A stretch of 10,234 nucleotides of DNA from Campylobacteraceae bacterium (GCA_027056615.1 JALUKJ010000073.1:4755-14988), one strand, 5' to 3'; positions 1 to 6,030 are shown, counted from the first letter of the stretch. Notes: a model not told the origin generated them from the sequence alone. A program made the numbers and translations.

Positions 1-416
1 GTATTATATAGTAAATTTTTATAGTTAACAAGAGTGTTTTCTCTTTGAAACTTAGACTCTATTCTAAGTAGTAACTCTTCAGGGAAAAATGGTTTTTTGA
101 GGTAATCTTCTGCACCAATCTTAAAAGCTTTTTTCATAGTTTCCAAATCAACCATAGCAGATATAAAAAGGGTAGGTGTTCTATCTGAAGCATGTCGTAA
201 AGATTCTAATAGCTCTAATCCATTAAATTCAGGTACATTAATATCAAAAACATATAGGTCGAAATTTTCATTATAGGTTATATCAGAAGCTTCAACTCCA
301 TCTTTTACCCATTTGACAATGTAGCCATCATCTTCTAACATCTCTTCAAGTGTCTCGCCTAAATCCTCTTCATCTTCCATAAGCAAGATTTTAATTTTTT
401 TACCAAAAATAGCCAA
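1..416 (-). CDS. Response regulator, receiver domain (3' end outside window)
   Basis: Two-component response regulator; 138 codons are visible and the gene runs off the left edge. The receiver domain is complete: acidic pocket E14-D15 after strand 1 (KILLMEDE), phosphoacceptor D58 in DLYVFDINVPEFNG, switch residue S86, and the conserved lysine K107 in the YLKKPF motif. The last visible residues (about 118-138) look like the linker that leads into an OmpR/PhoB-type winged helix, but that output domain is not in the window, so the subfamily is inferred. The start is TTG at 414-416 with a good AGGAGC ribosome site six bases upstream. The first in-frame ATG (378-380) would cut strand 1 and is unlikely. 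The start lies 17 bases inside the end of the upstream beta-barrel gene, suggesting translational coupling. A sensor kinase may follow beyond the edge. Confidence 0.9.
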   Translation of the reverse strand, partial: MAIFGKKIKILLMEDEEDLGETLEEMLEDDGYIVKWVKDGVEASDITYNENFDLYVFDINVPEFNGLELLESLRHASDRTPTLFISAMVDLETMKKAFKIGAEDYLKKPFFPEELLLRIESKFQRENTLVNYKNLLYN

Positions 417-1188
417 GATTTGCTCCTATTGTTTGTCGTGAGTCATTGGAAAGAAATCCATATTGGTAATTTATATTGCTAAACCAATGATTATTAATAT
501 TATAATAGGTGTAGAGAGAAACTGATTCTAAATCTTTTGAGTCTTTAAATATACTGTTTATGTTTGAATAGCTTAAACTAGAGTATAAATTACTACTCCA
601 ATTATAACCTGAACCTATTGTATATGAAAGTGTATTATTATAAGATATAATATTGTCTTTGTTATTATCTCCTATTTTCCCATATCCTAACCCTATAATA
701 AAAGAGAACTTATCCAATTTATATTTTCCGTATAGTGAGCTAGTATAGTCAATTTTATTATCGGCTGTAGTGTATGTTGGAAATACAACACCTCCTCCCA
801 TGCTTAAATAGAAGTTTTCAAAAGGTGTAAAGAGGTAAGAAAAATTTAAATAAGTATCATTCATTCCACGACTCGATTGCGTATCTGATGAGCTTTTATA
901 AAAAGAGCTAGAGAGTTGAAAAGACCATGCTTTGTAGTAGTAATCAAGGGTTAAAGAGGAGAGGTTTAATGTCGAAATATTATCTTTAGAGTAGCTCTCT
1001 CCTAGCAGAATATCAAAGTGATGAGGAGATATTAAGTTTTTTATACTGCAACCTGATAAATCTACTAACTCGGTTAAGGGAGTGTTAGCACATTTATCAT
1101 TTTTGTCTTCAACACCATCCATATCACTATCAATATATGCCATAAGAGAAGAGCTAAAAAGTAAAAAATAGATAATAAATTTATGCAT
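400..1188 (-). CDS. Outer-membrane beta-barrel protein with N-terminal thrombospondin type 3 motif
   Basis: 262-residue exported protein that I cannot assign to a named family. A hydrophobic signal peptide covers residues 1-17, with likely cleavage after SLMA. Residues 20-48 form a thrombospondin type 3/OmpA-linker type calcium motif (DSDMDGVEDKNDKC) with two cysteines, C33 and C47, that could form a disulfide. From about residue 55 the chain alternates short aromatic- and Ser/Asn/Tyr-rich amphipathic strands with turns, and ends in Gly-Tyr-Phe-Trp. A terminal aromatic residue is typical of outer-membrane barrels inserted by BamA. Ribosome site AAAGGT lies about eight bases before the ATG. 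It follows the small secreted protein gene by 14 bases and overlaps the start of the response regulator gene, so it is probably in the same operon. The role could be a porin-like channel or a surface sensor component; the sequence does not decide. Confidence 0.78.
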   Translation of the reverse strand: MHKFIIYFLLFSSSLMAYIDSDMDGVEDKNDKCANTPLTELVDLSGCSIKNLISPHHFDILLGESYSKDNISTLNLSSLTLDYYYKAWSFQLSSSFYKSSSDTQSSRGMNDTYLNFSYLFTPFENFYLSMGGGVVFPTYTTADNKIDYTSSLYGKYKLDKFSFIIGLGYGKIGDNNKDNIISYNNTLSYTIGSGYNWSSNLYSSLSYSNINSIFKDSKDLESVSLYTYYNINNHWFSNINYQYGFLSNDSRQTIGANLGYFW

Positions 1189-1202
1189 AGTAAATACCTT
1201 TT

Positions 1203-1652
1203 TTAATCATGTCTATTATTACGATGATTATTAAAATATTCTTGTGAACCACGATTATGAGTTCGCTCTTCATTTTGTTGTCGTTCTTGATGAATATTAT
1301 CACTTCTCCTATTGTGAGAAAGATTAAGCTGTTCATTTCTTATCTCATGTTGCTCCAAAGGATTACATTTTATAGAATCTCTATTTTTATGTTTTTGCTC
1401 TTTAGTCTCTCTTTGCATATTGTTTTGATATTGTTGTCTATTTTGATTATGATTGCCCTGTATCTTCTCTTGAAGTGTGCCTATAGCCTTCATTCTATCT
1501 TCTTGATTCATACTTATTAACTGCTCTTTTATGTGATTCATTAGCTCTACTCGTTTTTGTGGTGAAGCATTTTCCAAAGCATGAATCTGTTCATTAATCG
1601 TTAGAGAAAATAGTAAAGCAGTAGTAACAATTAATGAAAAAAATATTTTCAT
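1203..1652 (-). CDS. Small secreted Asn/Gln/Arg/His-rich protein of unknown function
   Basis: 149-residue protein with no recognised function. I chose the ATG at 1650-1652 because the overlapping sequence GGAAGGAAG just upstream is a good ribosome site; an in-frame ATG at 1667 would add five residues and has no site of its own. Residues 1-18 look like a signal peptide (MKIFFSLIVTTALLFSL). Residues about 27-65 are predicted helical and charged (PQKRVELMNHIKEQLISMNQ and onward). This vaguely resembles periplasmic CpxP/Spy-type helical chaperones, but no LTxxQ motif supports that. Residues 65-149 are almost devoid of hydrophobic residues and packed with N, Q, R, H and E, so probably disordered. 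There is a single cysteine. It lies 14 bases upstream of the barrel gene and 98 bases downstream of the propeller lipoprotein, so it is presumably co-transcribed. The tail resembles the Asn/Arg-rich tail of that lipoprotein. Confidence 0.7.
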   Translation of the reverse strand: MKIFFSLIVTTALLFSLTINEQIHALENASPQKRVELMNHIKEQLISMNQEDRMKAIGTLQEKIQGNHNQNRQQYQNNMQRETKEQKHKNRDSIKCNPLEQHEIRNEQLNLSHNRRSDNIHQERQQNEERTHNRGSQEYFNNHRNNRHD

Positions 1653-1700
1653 TGAACTTCCTTCCATATCCTTAGACTCTAATTATGCCATAAAGATATT

Positions 1701-1729
1701 AGCAAAGTATTACTTTTAAATACTTTGCT
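1701..1729 (-). terminator. 11-bp perfect hairpin between lipoprotein and small secreted protein genes
   Basis: AGCAAAGTATT (1701-1711) and AATACTTTGCT (1719-1729) are perfect reverse complements around a 7-base loop. The hairpin starts 22 bases after the lipoprotein stop codon. On the minus strand it is followed by AATATCTTTATGG, which is only a weak T-run, so it may be a partial (attenuating) terminator or an mRNA-stability element that lowers expression of the downstream genes. Its arm carries the same AAGTATTA word as the operon's presumed promoter region, so a protein-binding role is also possible. Confidence 0.5.
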
Positions 1730-1750
1730 TTAAGATTATAAAATTTATTT

Positions 1751-3640
1751 TTATCTATGGTTGCCTCTATCAGAGCTTTGGTTACCTTCATTATTAGAAT
1801 TGTCATTGTTCATTCTGTTTTCTCTATCAGAGCTATGATTCTCTTTATCTTTAATTTCTACAAAAGAACCCATAGCCAATTTTCCACCAATAGCAAGATA
1901 ATCTACAACTTTTTTAGCACTTAAATCTACTTTTACAAAAGCACCCTCTTCGGTTAAGAACATATAAAAGTAACGACCATCTCTTGAAAAGTGATATTTA
2001 GGATGCGATTGTGTCTGAACCGAACCTAACTCATCTTTAGCTAATCTGCTTACTTCAATATCAGCTATTTTTTCATTAGTTAATGTATTCATAACTGTAA
2101 TAAAACTATCTTTATGGTTAATAACAACAGCAATATTGTTATGTTTCATTTCAGTTGTATGACCAGCACCTATTCCTGCTTTCACAGTTTTTACAATGCT
2201 CATTGGTGAAGTACTATAGTCTACTATAAAGAGATTTCCTTCATCTGAACCAACATAAATGGTCTTTTGGTCTTTTAAGAAGTTAAGATGGTGAACACCC
2301 ATTACATCAGGAGAAAGTTCCTCTTTTTTAATCTCTAAATTCTCAACAATAGACAATCCTTTTCCCTCTAAAAACTCTAACTTCAATACTGATGGGTAAA
2401 CACCTGTAGAACCCTCTGCTGTTGCATAGAAAATGGTTGATGTTTGCATTCCATGTTTACGTCCATGTTGTCCATGTATCTCTGGTGGAATAAGGTTATG
2501 AACAGGTGATGGTGTTGCTATTTCATTTACTTTTGTTGTTTTCCAAGTTCCATCACTATTTTTCTCAATTTTATAAGTAGAGATTGATTTGTTTTGACGG
2601 TCAATTAGAATAAAATGGTTTTCATTTAACCAATGTGGGTGTCCTGAAGCCATTGTACCACTAGCTAAATAGCTATGCCCACTGGTTGTTGGAGCAGTTA
2701 CAACATTATTTCCAACAGTAGCTATAACTGTATCTGTTTTACTGTCTATAATGGCTACCATTGGTTTGTCAACACCTGAAACAGCTACCAAGCCTGTCTC
2801 TTTTTCAACATCAATACTTCTTGGGTGAAATGCTAAAGGAATATTTTTTGTAATTGTATTTGTAGCAGAATCTAAAACACCAATAGCATTACTTCCACGA
2901 TTATCAACATACATCTTTGGTATTGATGAACCATGAGAGTCTCTTGTTTTAATAACCTCTGCTGCATAACTTACACTATTACCTGTTGAAATTTTTTCAA
3001 GAACTTTCATGTTTTCAACATCTACTACAACAATAAGATTGTTTGCTTTGTCTCCAAAATAGGCTTTTGTCTGCTCTGTTGATGAATAGTTTGTATATTG
3101 AGTATCTCTATTATTATTTTGAAGCCCCATACGTGTTTGACTTAAATGCTCTTGTACCTCTTGAGTTGTTACTACTCTTCCTCTATAATTCTTGTCATTA
3201 GCTTTAATATCATCTCTTATATCTGAAAGAACTGCATCATCTTTTGGTACTTCTTTAAGGTTAAGTTTTTTTACTGCATCACTAACTTCAATACCATTAC
3301 TTGCATTTCCATCTATGTCTAGTGTTTGTAAAAAACGTGCTGTATCATTATTATCCTCAAAAATAGTAATACCACTTTTTAACGTTGAAGCATTTACTTC
3401 TCTTAAAATGATATTTCCTACTTTAAAAGTACACTTTTTATTCTCTTCAAAAGTAAATTTACCTTTTTTATCTGTAATTCCTGATTGTGTTCCACAAACA
3501 TAATTTACACCAACAACGGCAGAATCTACATAGTAACCTGTACCTACAGAAGGAGAACTATTTGTTGCACTTCCACCTCCACAACCTACTAAGAGTAGTG
3601 ATGCTACTGCTACTGAACTTAATGTTATTGACTTTTTCAT
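1751..3640 (-). CDS. Lipoprotein with YVTN/cytochrome-d1-like beta-propeller, histidine-rich
   Basis: 629-residue lipoprotein. Signal peptide 1-19 ends in the lipobox LLVGC, so C20 is lipidated; the Gly/Ser linker after it fits outer-membrane anchoring. Residues about 34-82 (YYVDSAVVGVNYVCG) form a small Ig/carboxypeptidase-regulatory-like domain that I recall as common at the start of Campylobacterota surface proteins; C49 and C70 may pair. Residues about 195-595 contain repeating strands of the YVTN/d1-heme propeller type (NLIVVVDVENMKVLEKI, IGVLDSATNTI, VAIIDSKTDTVIATV, NLFIVDYS, FITVMNTLTNEKIADI). Seventeen histidines fall in this region, spaced roughly one group per blade. Residues 600-629 are a low-complexity Asn/Arg/Ser tail with a repeated SSDR word. 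No CXXCH haem c motif is present. Ribosome site AAGGAT lies just before the ATG. It is the first gene of the presumed four-gene operon. Ligand and function are unknown; metal or haem binding is inference. Confidence 0.82.
   Translation of the reverse strand: MKKSITLSSVAVASLLLVGCGGGSATNSSPSVGTGYYVDSAVVGVNYVCGTQSGITDKKGKFTFEENKKCTFKVGNIILREVNASTLKSGITIFEDNNDTARFLQTLDIDGNASNGIEVSDAVKKLNLKEVPKDDAVLSDIRDDIKANDKNYRGRVVTTQEVQEHLSQTRMGLQNNNRDTQYTNYSSTEQTKAYFGDKANNLIVVVDVENMKVLEKISTGNSVSYAAEVIKTRDSHGSSIPKMYVDNRGSNAIGVLDSATNTITKNIPLAFHPRSIDVEKETGLVAVSGVDKPMVAIIDSKTDTVIATVGNNVVTAPTTSGHSYLASGTMASGHPHWLNENHFILIDRQNKSISTYKIEKNSDGTWKTTKVNEIATPSPVHNLIPPEIHGQHGRKHGMQTSTIFYATAEGSTGVYPSVLKLEFLEGKGLSIVENLEIKKEELSPDVMGVHHLNFLKDQKTIYVGSDEGNLFIVDYSTSPMSIVKTVKAGIGAGHTTEMKHNNIAVVINHKDSFITVMNTLTNEKIADIEVSRLAKDELGSVQTQSHPKYHFSRDGRYFYMFLTEEGAFVKVDLSAKKVVDYLAIGGKLAMGSFVEIKDKENHSSDRENRMNNDNSNNEGNQSSDRGNHR
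1765..1834. repeat. In-frame 13-bp direct repeat in lipoprotein tail
   Basis: CTCTATCAGAGCT occurs at 1765-1777 and again at 1822-1834, exactly 57 bases (19 codons) apart, both encoding the SSDR segment of the lipoprotein's C-terminal tail. This suggests the tail grew by duplication of a short unit, with the bases between since diverged. Confidence 0.6.
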
Positions 3641-3670
3641 TTTTTATCCTTGAATTGTTTTTCTAAAGGC

Positions 3671-3676
3671 ATTGTA
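3671..3676 (-). promoter_or_regulatory. Candidate -10 box for the lipoprotein operon
   Basis: On the minus strand TACAAT lies about 30 bases before the lipoprotein ATG, preceded by a long A/T-rich, T-tract-containing stretch. That is the usual look of Campylobacterota sigma-70 promoters, which often lack a clear -35 box. Transcription would start near 3664. This is a sequence match only. Confidence 0.35.
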
Positions 3677-3723
3677 TTAAAAAAGTATTATTTTTTTGTA
3701 AGTAATAAATAAGAAAAGTATTA
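3674..3723. repeat. Phased GTATTA repeats upstream of the lipoprotein operon
   Basis: GTATTA occurs at 3674-3679, 3685-3690 and 3718-3723, at offsets of 0, 11 and 44 bases, which are multiples of 11. The last two copies extend to the identical 10-mer AAAAGTATTA. They overlap and flank the candidate -10 box. Such phasing fits dimeric response regulators of the OmpR/PhoB type, and a regulator gene ends this operon, but the region is very A/T-rich and chance is possible. Confidence 0.35.
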
Positions 3724-3773
3724 GTTTCTGATATTAAGATAATTAAGTAATGTTAAAAAGATAAAGAAAGAAT

Positions 3774-3798
3774 CGACACAAGAAAAAATCTTGCATCG
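3774..3798 (-). terminator. Probable rho-independent terminator of rpsO
   Basis: On the minus strand CGATGCAAGA and TCTTGTGTCG form a 10-bp stem with two G-U pairs around a five-T loop, 18 bases after the rpsO stop codon. It is followed by a T-rich run (ATTCTTTCTTTATCTTTTT, down to about 3755). Position and downstream T-richness fit an intrinsic terminator of modest strength. Confidence 0.55.
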
Positions 3799-3816
3799 TA
3801 AGAGGAGAAAAAGAGA

Positions 3817-4086
3817 CTAGTTTCTGATACCCATATCAGTTTTAATAGTATTCCATCTAGCAAGGTCTACTTTTTTCAAATATCTCATCAATCTTCTTCT
3901 TTGACCAACAAGTTTAAGAAGACCTAATCTTGAAGAGTGGTCTTTTTTATTTATTTTAAGATGCTCTGTTAAGTATTTAATTCTCTCTGTAATTAACGCA
4001 ACTTGAACTTCTGTAGAACCTGTATCGTTCTCACCTCTTGAATATTTAGCAATAATCTCTTGCTTTTTAGCCGTATCTAAAGCCAT
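3817..4086 (-). CDS. rpsO: 30S ribosomal protein S15
   Basis: 89 residues, the standard length for bacterial S15, a primary 16S rRNA-binding protein that nucleates assembly of the small-subunit platform and forms an intersubunit bridge. The family signature is plain: the N-terminal helix with [40 protein letters not shown], and the basic [20 protein letters not shown] segment that contacts the rRNA three-way junction. The ribosome site AGGAGGT (4091-4097) is near-perfect, four bases before the ATG, as expected for a highly translated gene. The gene is monocistronic here, with a candidate promoter upstream and a hairpin terminator downstream. E. coli S15 represses its own translation through a leader pseudoknot; I see no convincing equivalent in the roughly 55-base leader here. 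Confidence 0.98.
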   Translation of the reverse strand: MALDTAKKQEIIAKYSRGENDTGSTEVQVALITERIKYLTEHLKINKKDHSSRLGLLKLVGQRRRLMRYLKKVDLARWNTIKTDMGIRN

Positions 4087-4148
4087 AATGACCTCCTGAT
4101 TGGTAGTTTAATTTTTCAAAAGTTTTAACACCTATGAAATGAAGTGAC

Positions 4149-4157
4149 ATTTTAGCA
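4149..4157 (-). promoter_or_regulatory. Candidate extended -10 promoter for rpsO
   Basis: The minus strand reads TGCTAAAAT, an extended -10 (TGn plus TAAAAT), about 63 bases before the rpsO ATG. It predicts a start near 4142 and a leader of about 55 bases. No clear -35 element is visible. It is the best -10 match in this divergent spacer on this strand. Confidence 0.4.
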
Positions 4158-4223
4158 CCCTAGTTTTAAAGTGAGATAAATTGTTATAAACATTTCAAAA
4201 CCTAAACTTAATATAAATTAGAG

Positions 4224-4241
4224 TAAAATAGTCCTAATTAG
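4224..4241 (+). promoter_or_regulatory. Candidate Rrf2-operon promoter with overlapping palindrome
   Basis: TAAAAT at 4224-4229 is a plausible -10 box, and the 8-base palindrome CTAATTAG (4234-4241) falls on the predicted start site. An operator there would let the Rrf2 protein repress its own operon, which is common for this family. The palindrome does not extend further and does not match the IscR or NsrR consensus as I know them, so the operator call is weak. The ribosome site AAGGAAA (4258-4264) follows. Confidence 0.3.
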
Positions 4242-4267
4242 ATTGAATATATTATATAAGGAAACAG

Positions 4268-4669
4268 ATGTTACTTACCCGTGCTAGTGAATATGCCCTA
4301 CTTGCCCTAGATATCATCCGAAATGCAGATAAGCCAAAAGGAGCTGAACAGCTTTCTATTGAACTCTCTATCCCCAAAAGCTTTTTAGCTAAAATTCTTC
4401 AAGGACTTGCTAAAGAGGGTATCTTAGAGTCTAAAAAAGGAGCTCATGGGGGCTTTGTACTTGTCAAAAAGAGTTCAGAAATCTCTATTGCATCTATTGT
4501 TATTGCAGCAGAGGGAAAGACTCCTGCTGTTTTTGACTGTAGTCAATACAGTACTACTTGCCCAAATGGAAGCATAGGAAGTTGTACAATTTCACCATTT
4601 TTAGTTACTTTTCAAACTAAAATAGATACATTTCTACAGAAACTTACTTTAGAGGATATTTTTAAATAA
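4268..4669 (+). CDS. Rrf2-family transcriptional regulator with cysteine cluster
   Basis: 133-residue Rrf2 (IscR/NsrR/CymR superfamily) regulator. Residues 1-66 are the winged helix-turn-helix: TRASEYALLALDII, the recognition region IPKSFLAKILQGLAKEGIL, and the wing SKKGAHGGFVLVK. Residues 91, 98 and 106 are cysteines (C-X6-C-X7-C), placed like the iron-sulfur ligands of IscR and NsrR but with different spacing. E8 occupies the position of the fourth, N-terminal ligand known from NsrR (Asp8) and RsrR (Glu8). An iron-sulfur or thiol-based sensor of oxidative, nitrosative or iron-sulfur status is therefore likely; the exact signal is not readable. No isc/suf genes are adjacent. It leads a tight plus-strand operon; its stop is one base before the next ATG. 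Ribosome site AAGGAAA precedes the start. Confidence 0.92.
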   Translation: MLLTRASEYALLALDIIRNADKPKGAEQLSIELSIPKSFLAKILQGLAKEGILESKKGAHGGFVLVKKSSEISIASIVIAAEGKTPAVFDCSQYSTTCPNGSIGSCTISPFLVTFQTKIDTFLQKLTLEDIFK

Positions 4670-4670
4670 T

Positions 4671-5720
4671 ATGAATATTTACCATCTTTCCCACATTGAC
4701 CTTGACGGCTACGGTTGTCAATACCTAGCCCACAAATGTTTTAACGAACAACACAACTATAAACTTAGCTCCTACAATGCCAACTATGGACCAGAAGTAA
4801 AAGCACGACTTGAAGAGATTATAACTGCAATTAAACGTGAAAAATTTTTAGGTAGTAATAAAAAGAATATTATTTTAATTACAGATTTAAATCTTACTAC
4901 CAAAGAGGCAAGATGGCTAGAGATAGAAGCCATAGAAGTTGGGGCAAAAATTCAACTGCTTGACCACCATAGTTCAGGTGAAAAAACAGCCCAAAAATAT
5001 ATTTGGTATATGCTTGACACTACCCGTTCTGCTACTCTTATTACTTATGATTGGTTAAAGAAACATTATGATTTTGACAAAGAGGGTGAATATACTCAAA
5101 TTGTTAAAGCCATAAATGCCATTGATATTTGGATTAATGAAGATGAACTTTTTGAGTTTGGAAAAGTAGGTTTAGGCATGATTTCAGGAGCAAGAGAGAT
5201 AAACCGTACACTCTTTCCTGCTGAAGATAGAGCTTTAAAGCTCTCACTTATCCATGCAATGAAAGAGCATCTTGGAAAAGAGAATGCACATATTCTCCTT
5301 GATAATAATCTACATCAAATTAAAAAAGCCTTCTTTAAACAAAAAGAAGATAATACTAAAGATAATCTTGTAGCACTATATGTTACAAAACTACTAAGCC
5401 TAGATAAACAACGTCTTACTATTGATTATCGTGGATACAAAGGTCTTTTAGGTTACTCTTTGGGAAATACATCTATATTGGGCAATACTTTCTTAGTGGA
5501 AAACCCAGACTATGACTTCTATATGGATTTAAATTTTAGAGGAAATTTTTCATTACGTTCAAATAATAAGTTAGATGTAGCAAAAATGGCTGATGAAATT
5601 GGTAATGGTGGTGGGCATCCTAATGCTTCTGGTGGTAAAATAAAGGAGTATAAAGACTCTTTTGTATATTCTGACATTAAAAAGTTTGTACAAGATTATA
5701 TTGATGAAAAAACAGCGTAA
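4671..5720 (+). CDS. DHH/DHHA1 family phosphoesterase
   Basis: 349-residue DHH-superfamily phosphoesterase, probably a Mn-dependent nuclease or phosphodiesterase acting on short oligonucleotides or related phosphodiesters in the cytoplasm. Metal-binding motifs are intact: H8-x-D10-x-D12-G (HIDLDGYG), D72 in ITDLNL, and D98-H99-H100 (LLDHHSSG). A later acidic motif lies in AINAIDIW. The C-terminal DHHA1 substrate-binding domain carries the GGGH signature at 313-316 (GNGGGHPNASGG). Overall layout resembles NrnA/NrnB nanoRNases and related c-di-NMP or pApA hydrolases; the family cannot be split further by eye, and RecJ is excluded by length. The ATG lies one base after the Rrf2 stop, with a GAGGAT ribosome site inside the Rrf2 gene, so translation is likely coupled. 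No transmembrane segment or GGDEF/PAS domain is present, unlike GdpP. Confidence 0.9.
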   Translation: MNIYHLSHIDLDGYGCQYLAHKCFNEQHNYKLSSYNANYGPEVKARLEEIITAIKREKFLGSNKKNIILITDLNLTTKEARWLEIEAIEVGAKIQLLDHHSSGEKTAQKYIWYMLDTTRSATLITYDWLKKHYDFDKEGEYTQIVKAINAIDIWINEDELFEFGKVGLGMISGAREINRTLFPAEDRALKLSLIHAMKEHLGKENAHILLDNNLHQIKKAFFKQKEDNTKDNLVALYVTKLLSLDKQRLTIDYRGYKGLLGYSLGNTSILGNTFLVENPDYDFYMDLNFRGNFSLRSNNKLDVAKMADEIGNGGGHPNASGGKIKEYKDSFVYSDIKKFVQDYIDEKTA

Positions 5721-5730
5721 AGGATAGTAA

Positions 5731-6030
5731 ATGGATATGATAAAATGTAATACACTTGAAGAGGCTAGAACTCAGATTGATAAAGTAGATGAAAAAATTG
5801 TAGAGATGATTGCTCTACGAAACAACTACATTAAACAGATTGCTAAGTTTAAAAATAGTATTGAAGAGGTTAAATCCGAAGAACGAATTAATGATGTTGT
5901 TTCAAGAGCGAGAAGTAAAGCCATTGACCTTGACCTCTCACCTAACCTCATTAATGATATTTTTGTTCGTCTTATTGATGAGATGGTCGAAACAGAGATT
6001 GCTGAATTTCAAAATACTAAGGTTTTTTAG
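5731..6030 (+). CDS. AroQ-fold chorismate mutase / isochorismate pyruvate lyase-like protein
   Basis: 99-residue stand-alone AroQ-class helical enzyme. Compared from memory with Pseudomonas PchB, it aligns almost without gaps: R13 (PchB R14) in the first helix before QIDKVDEKIVEMI, R30 (R31), K41 in the active-site loop FKNSIEEVKSEER (K42), and E89 where PchB and E. coli chorismate mutase have Gln. A Glu at this site is known from yeast chorismate mutase. It may convert chorismate to prephenate, or isochorismate to salicylate plus pyruvate; no isochorismate synthase or siderophore gene is in the window, so mutase is the safer guess. Ribosome site AAGGAT overlaps the stop of the DHH gene, ten bases upstream of the ATG. 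A second in-frame ATG two codons in is equally usable. Last gene of the Rrf2 operon. Confidence 0.82.
   Translation: MDMIKCNTLEEARTQIDKVDEKIVEMIALRNNYIKQIAKFKNSIEEVKSEERINDVVSRARSKAIDLDLSPNLINDIFVRLIDEMVETEIAEFQNTKVF

Noticed and set aside
1257..1520. 87-codon plus-strand open frame rich in hydrophobic residues
   Set aside because: Lies wholly antisense to the small secreted protein gene; the hydrophobicity is a by-product of its Asn/Gln/Arg codons read backwards, and no ribosome site is present.
3192..3503. 103-codon plus-strand open frame
   Set aside because: Antisense to the lipoprotein coding sequence, with no recognisable domain or ribosome site.
4087..4142. S15 autoregulatory pseudoknot in the rpsO leader
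   Set aside because: Only short, mismatched pairings were found; nothing comparable to the E. coli structure.
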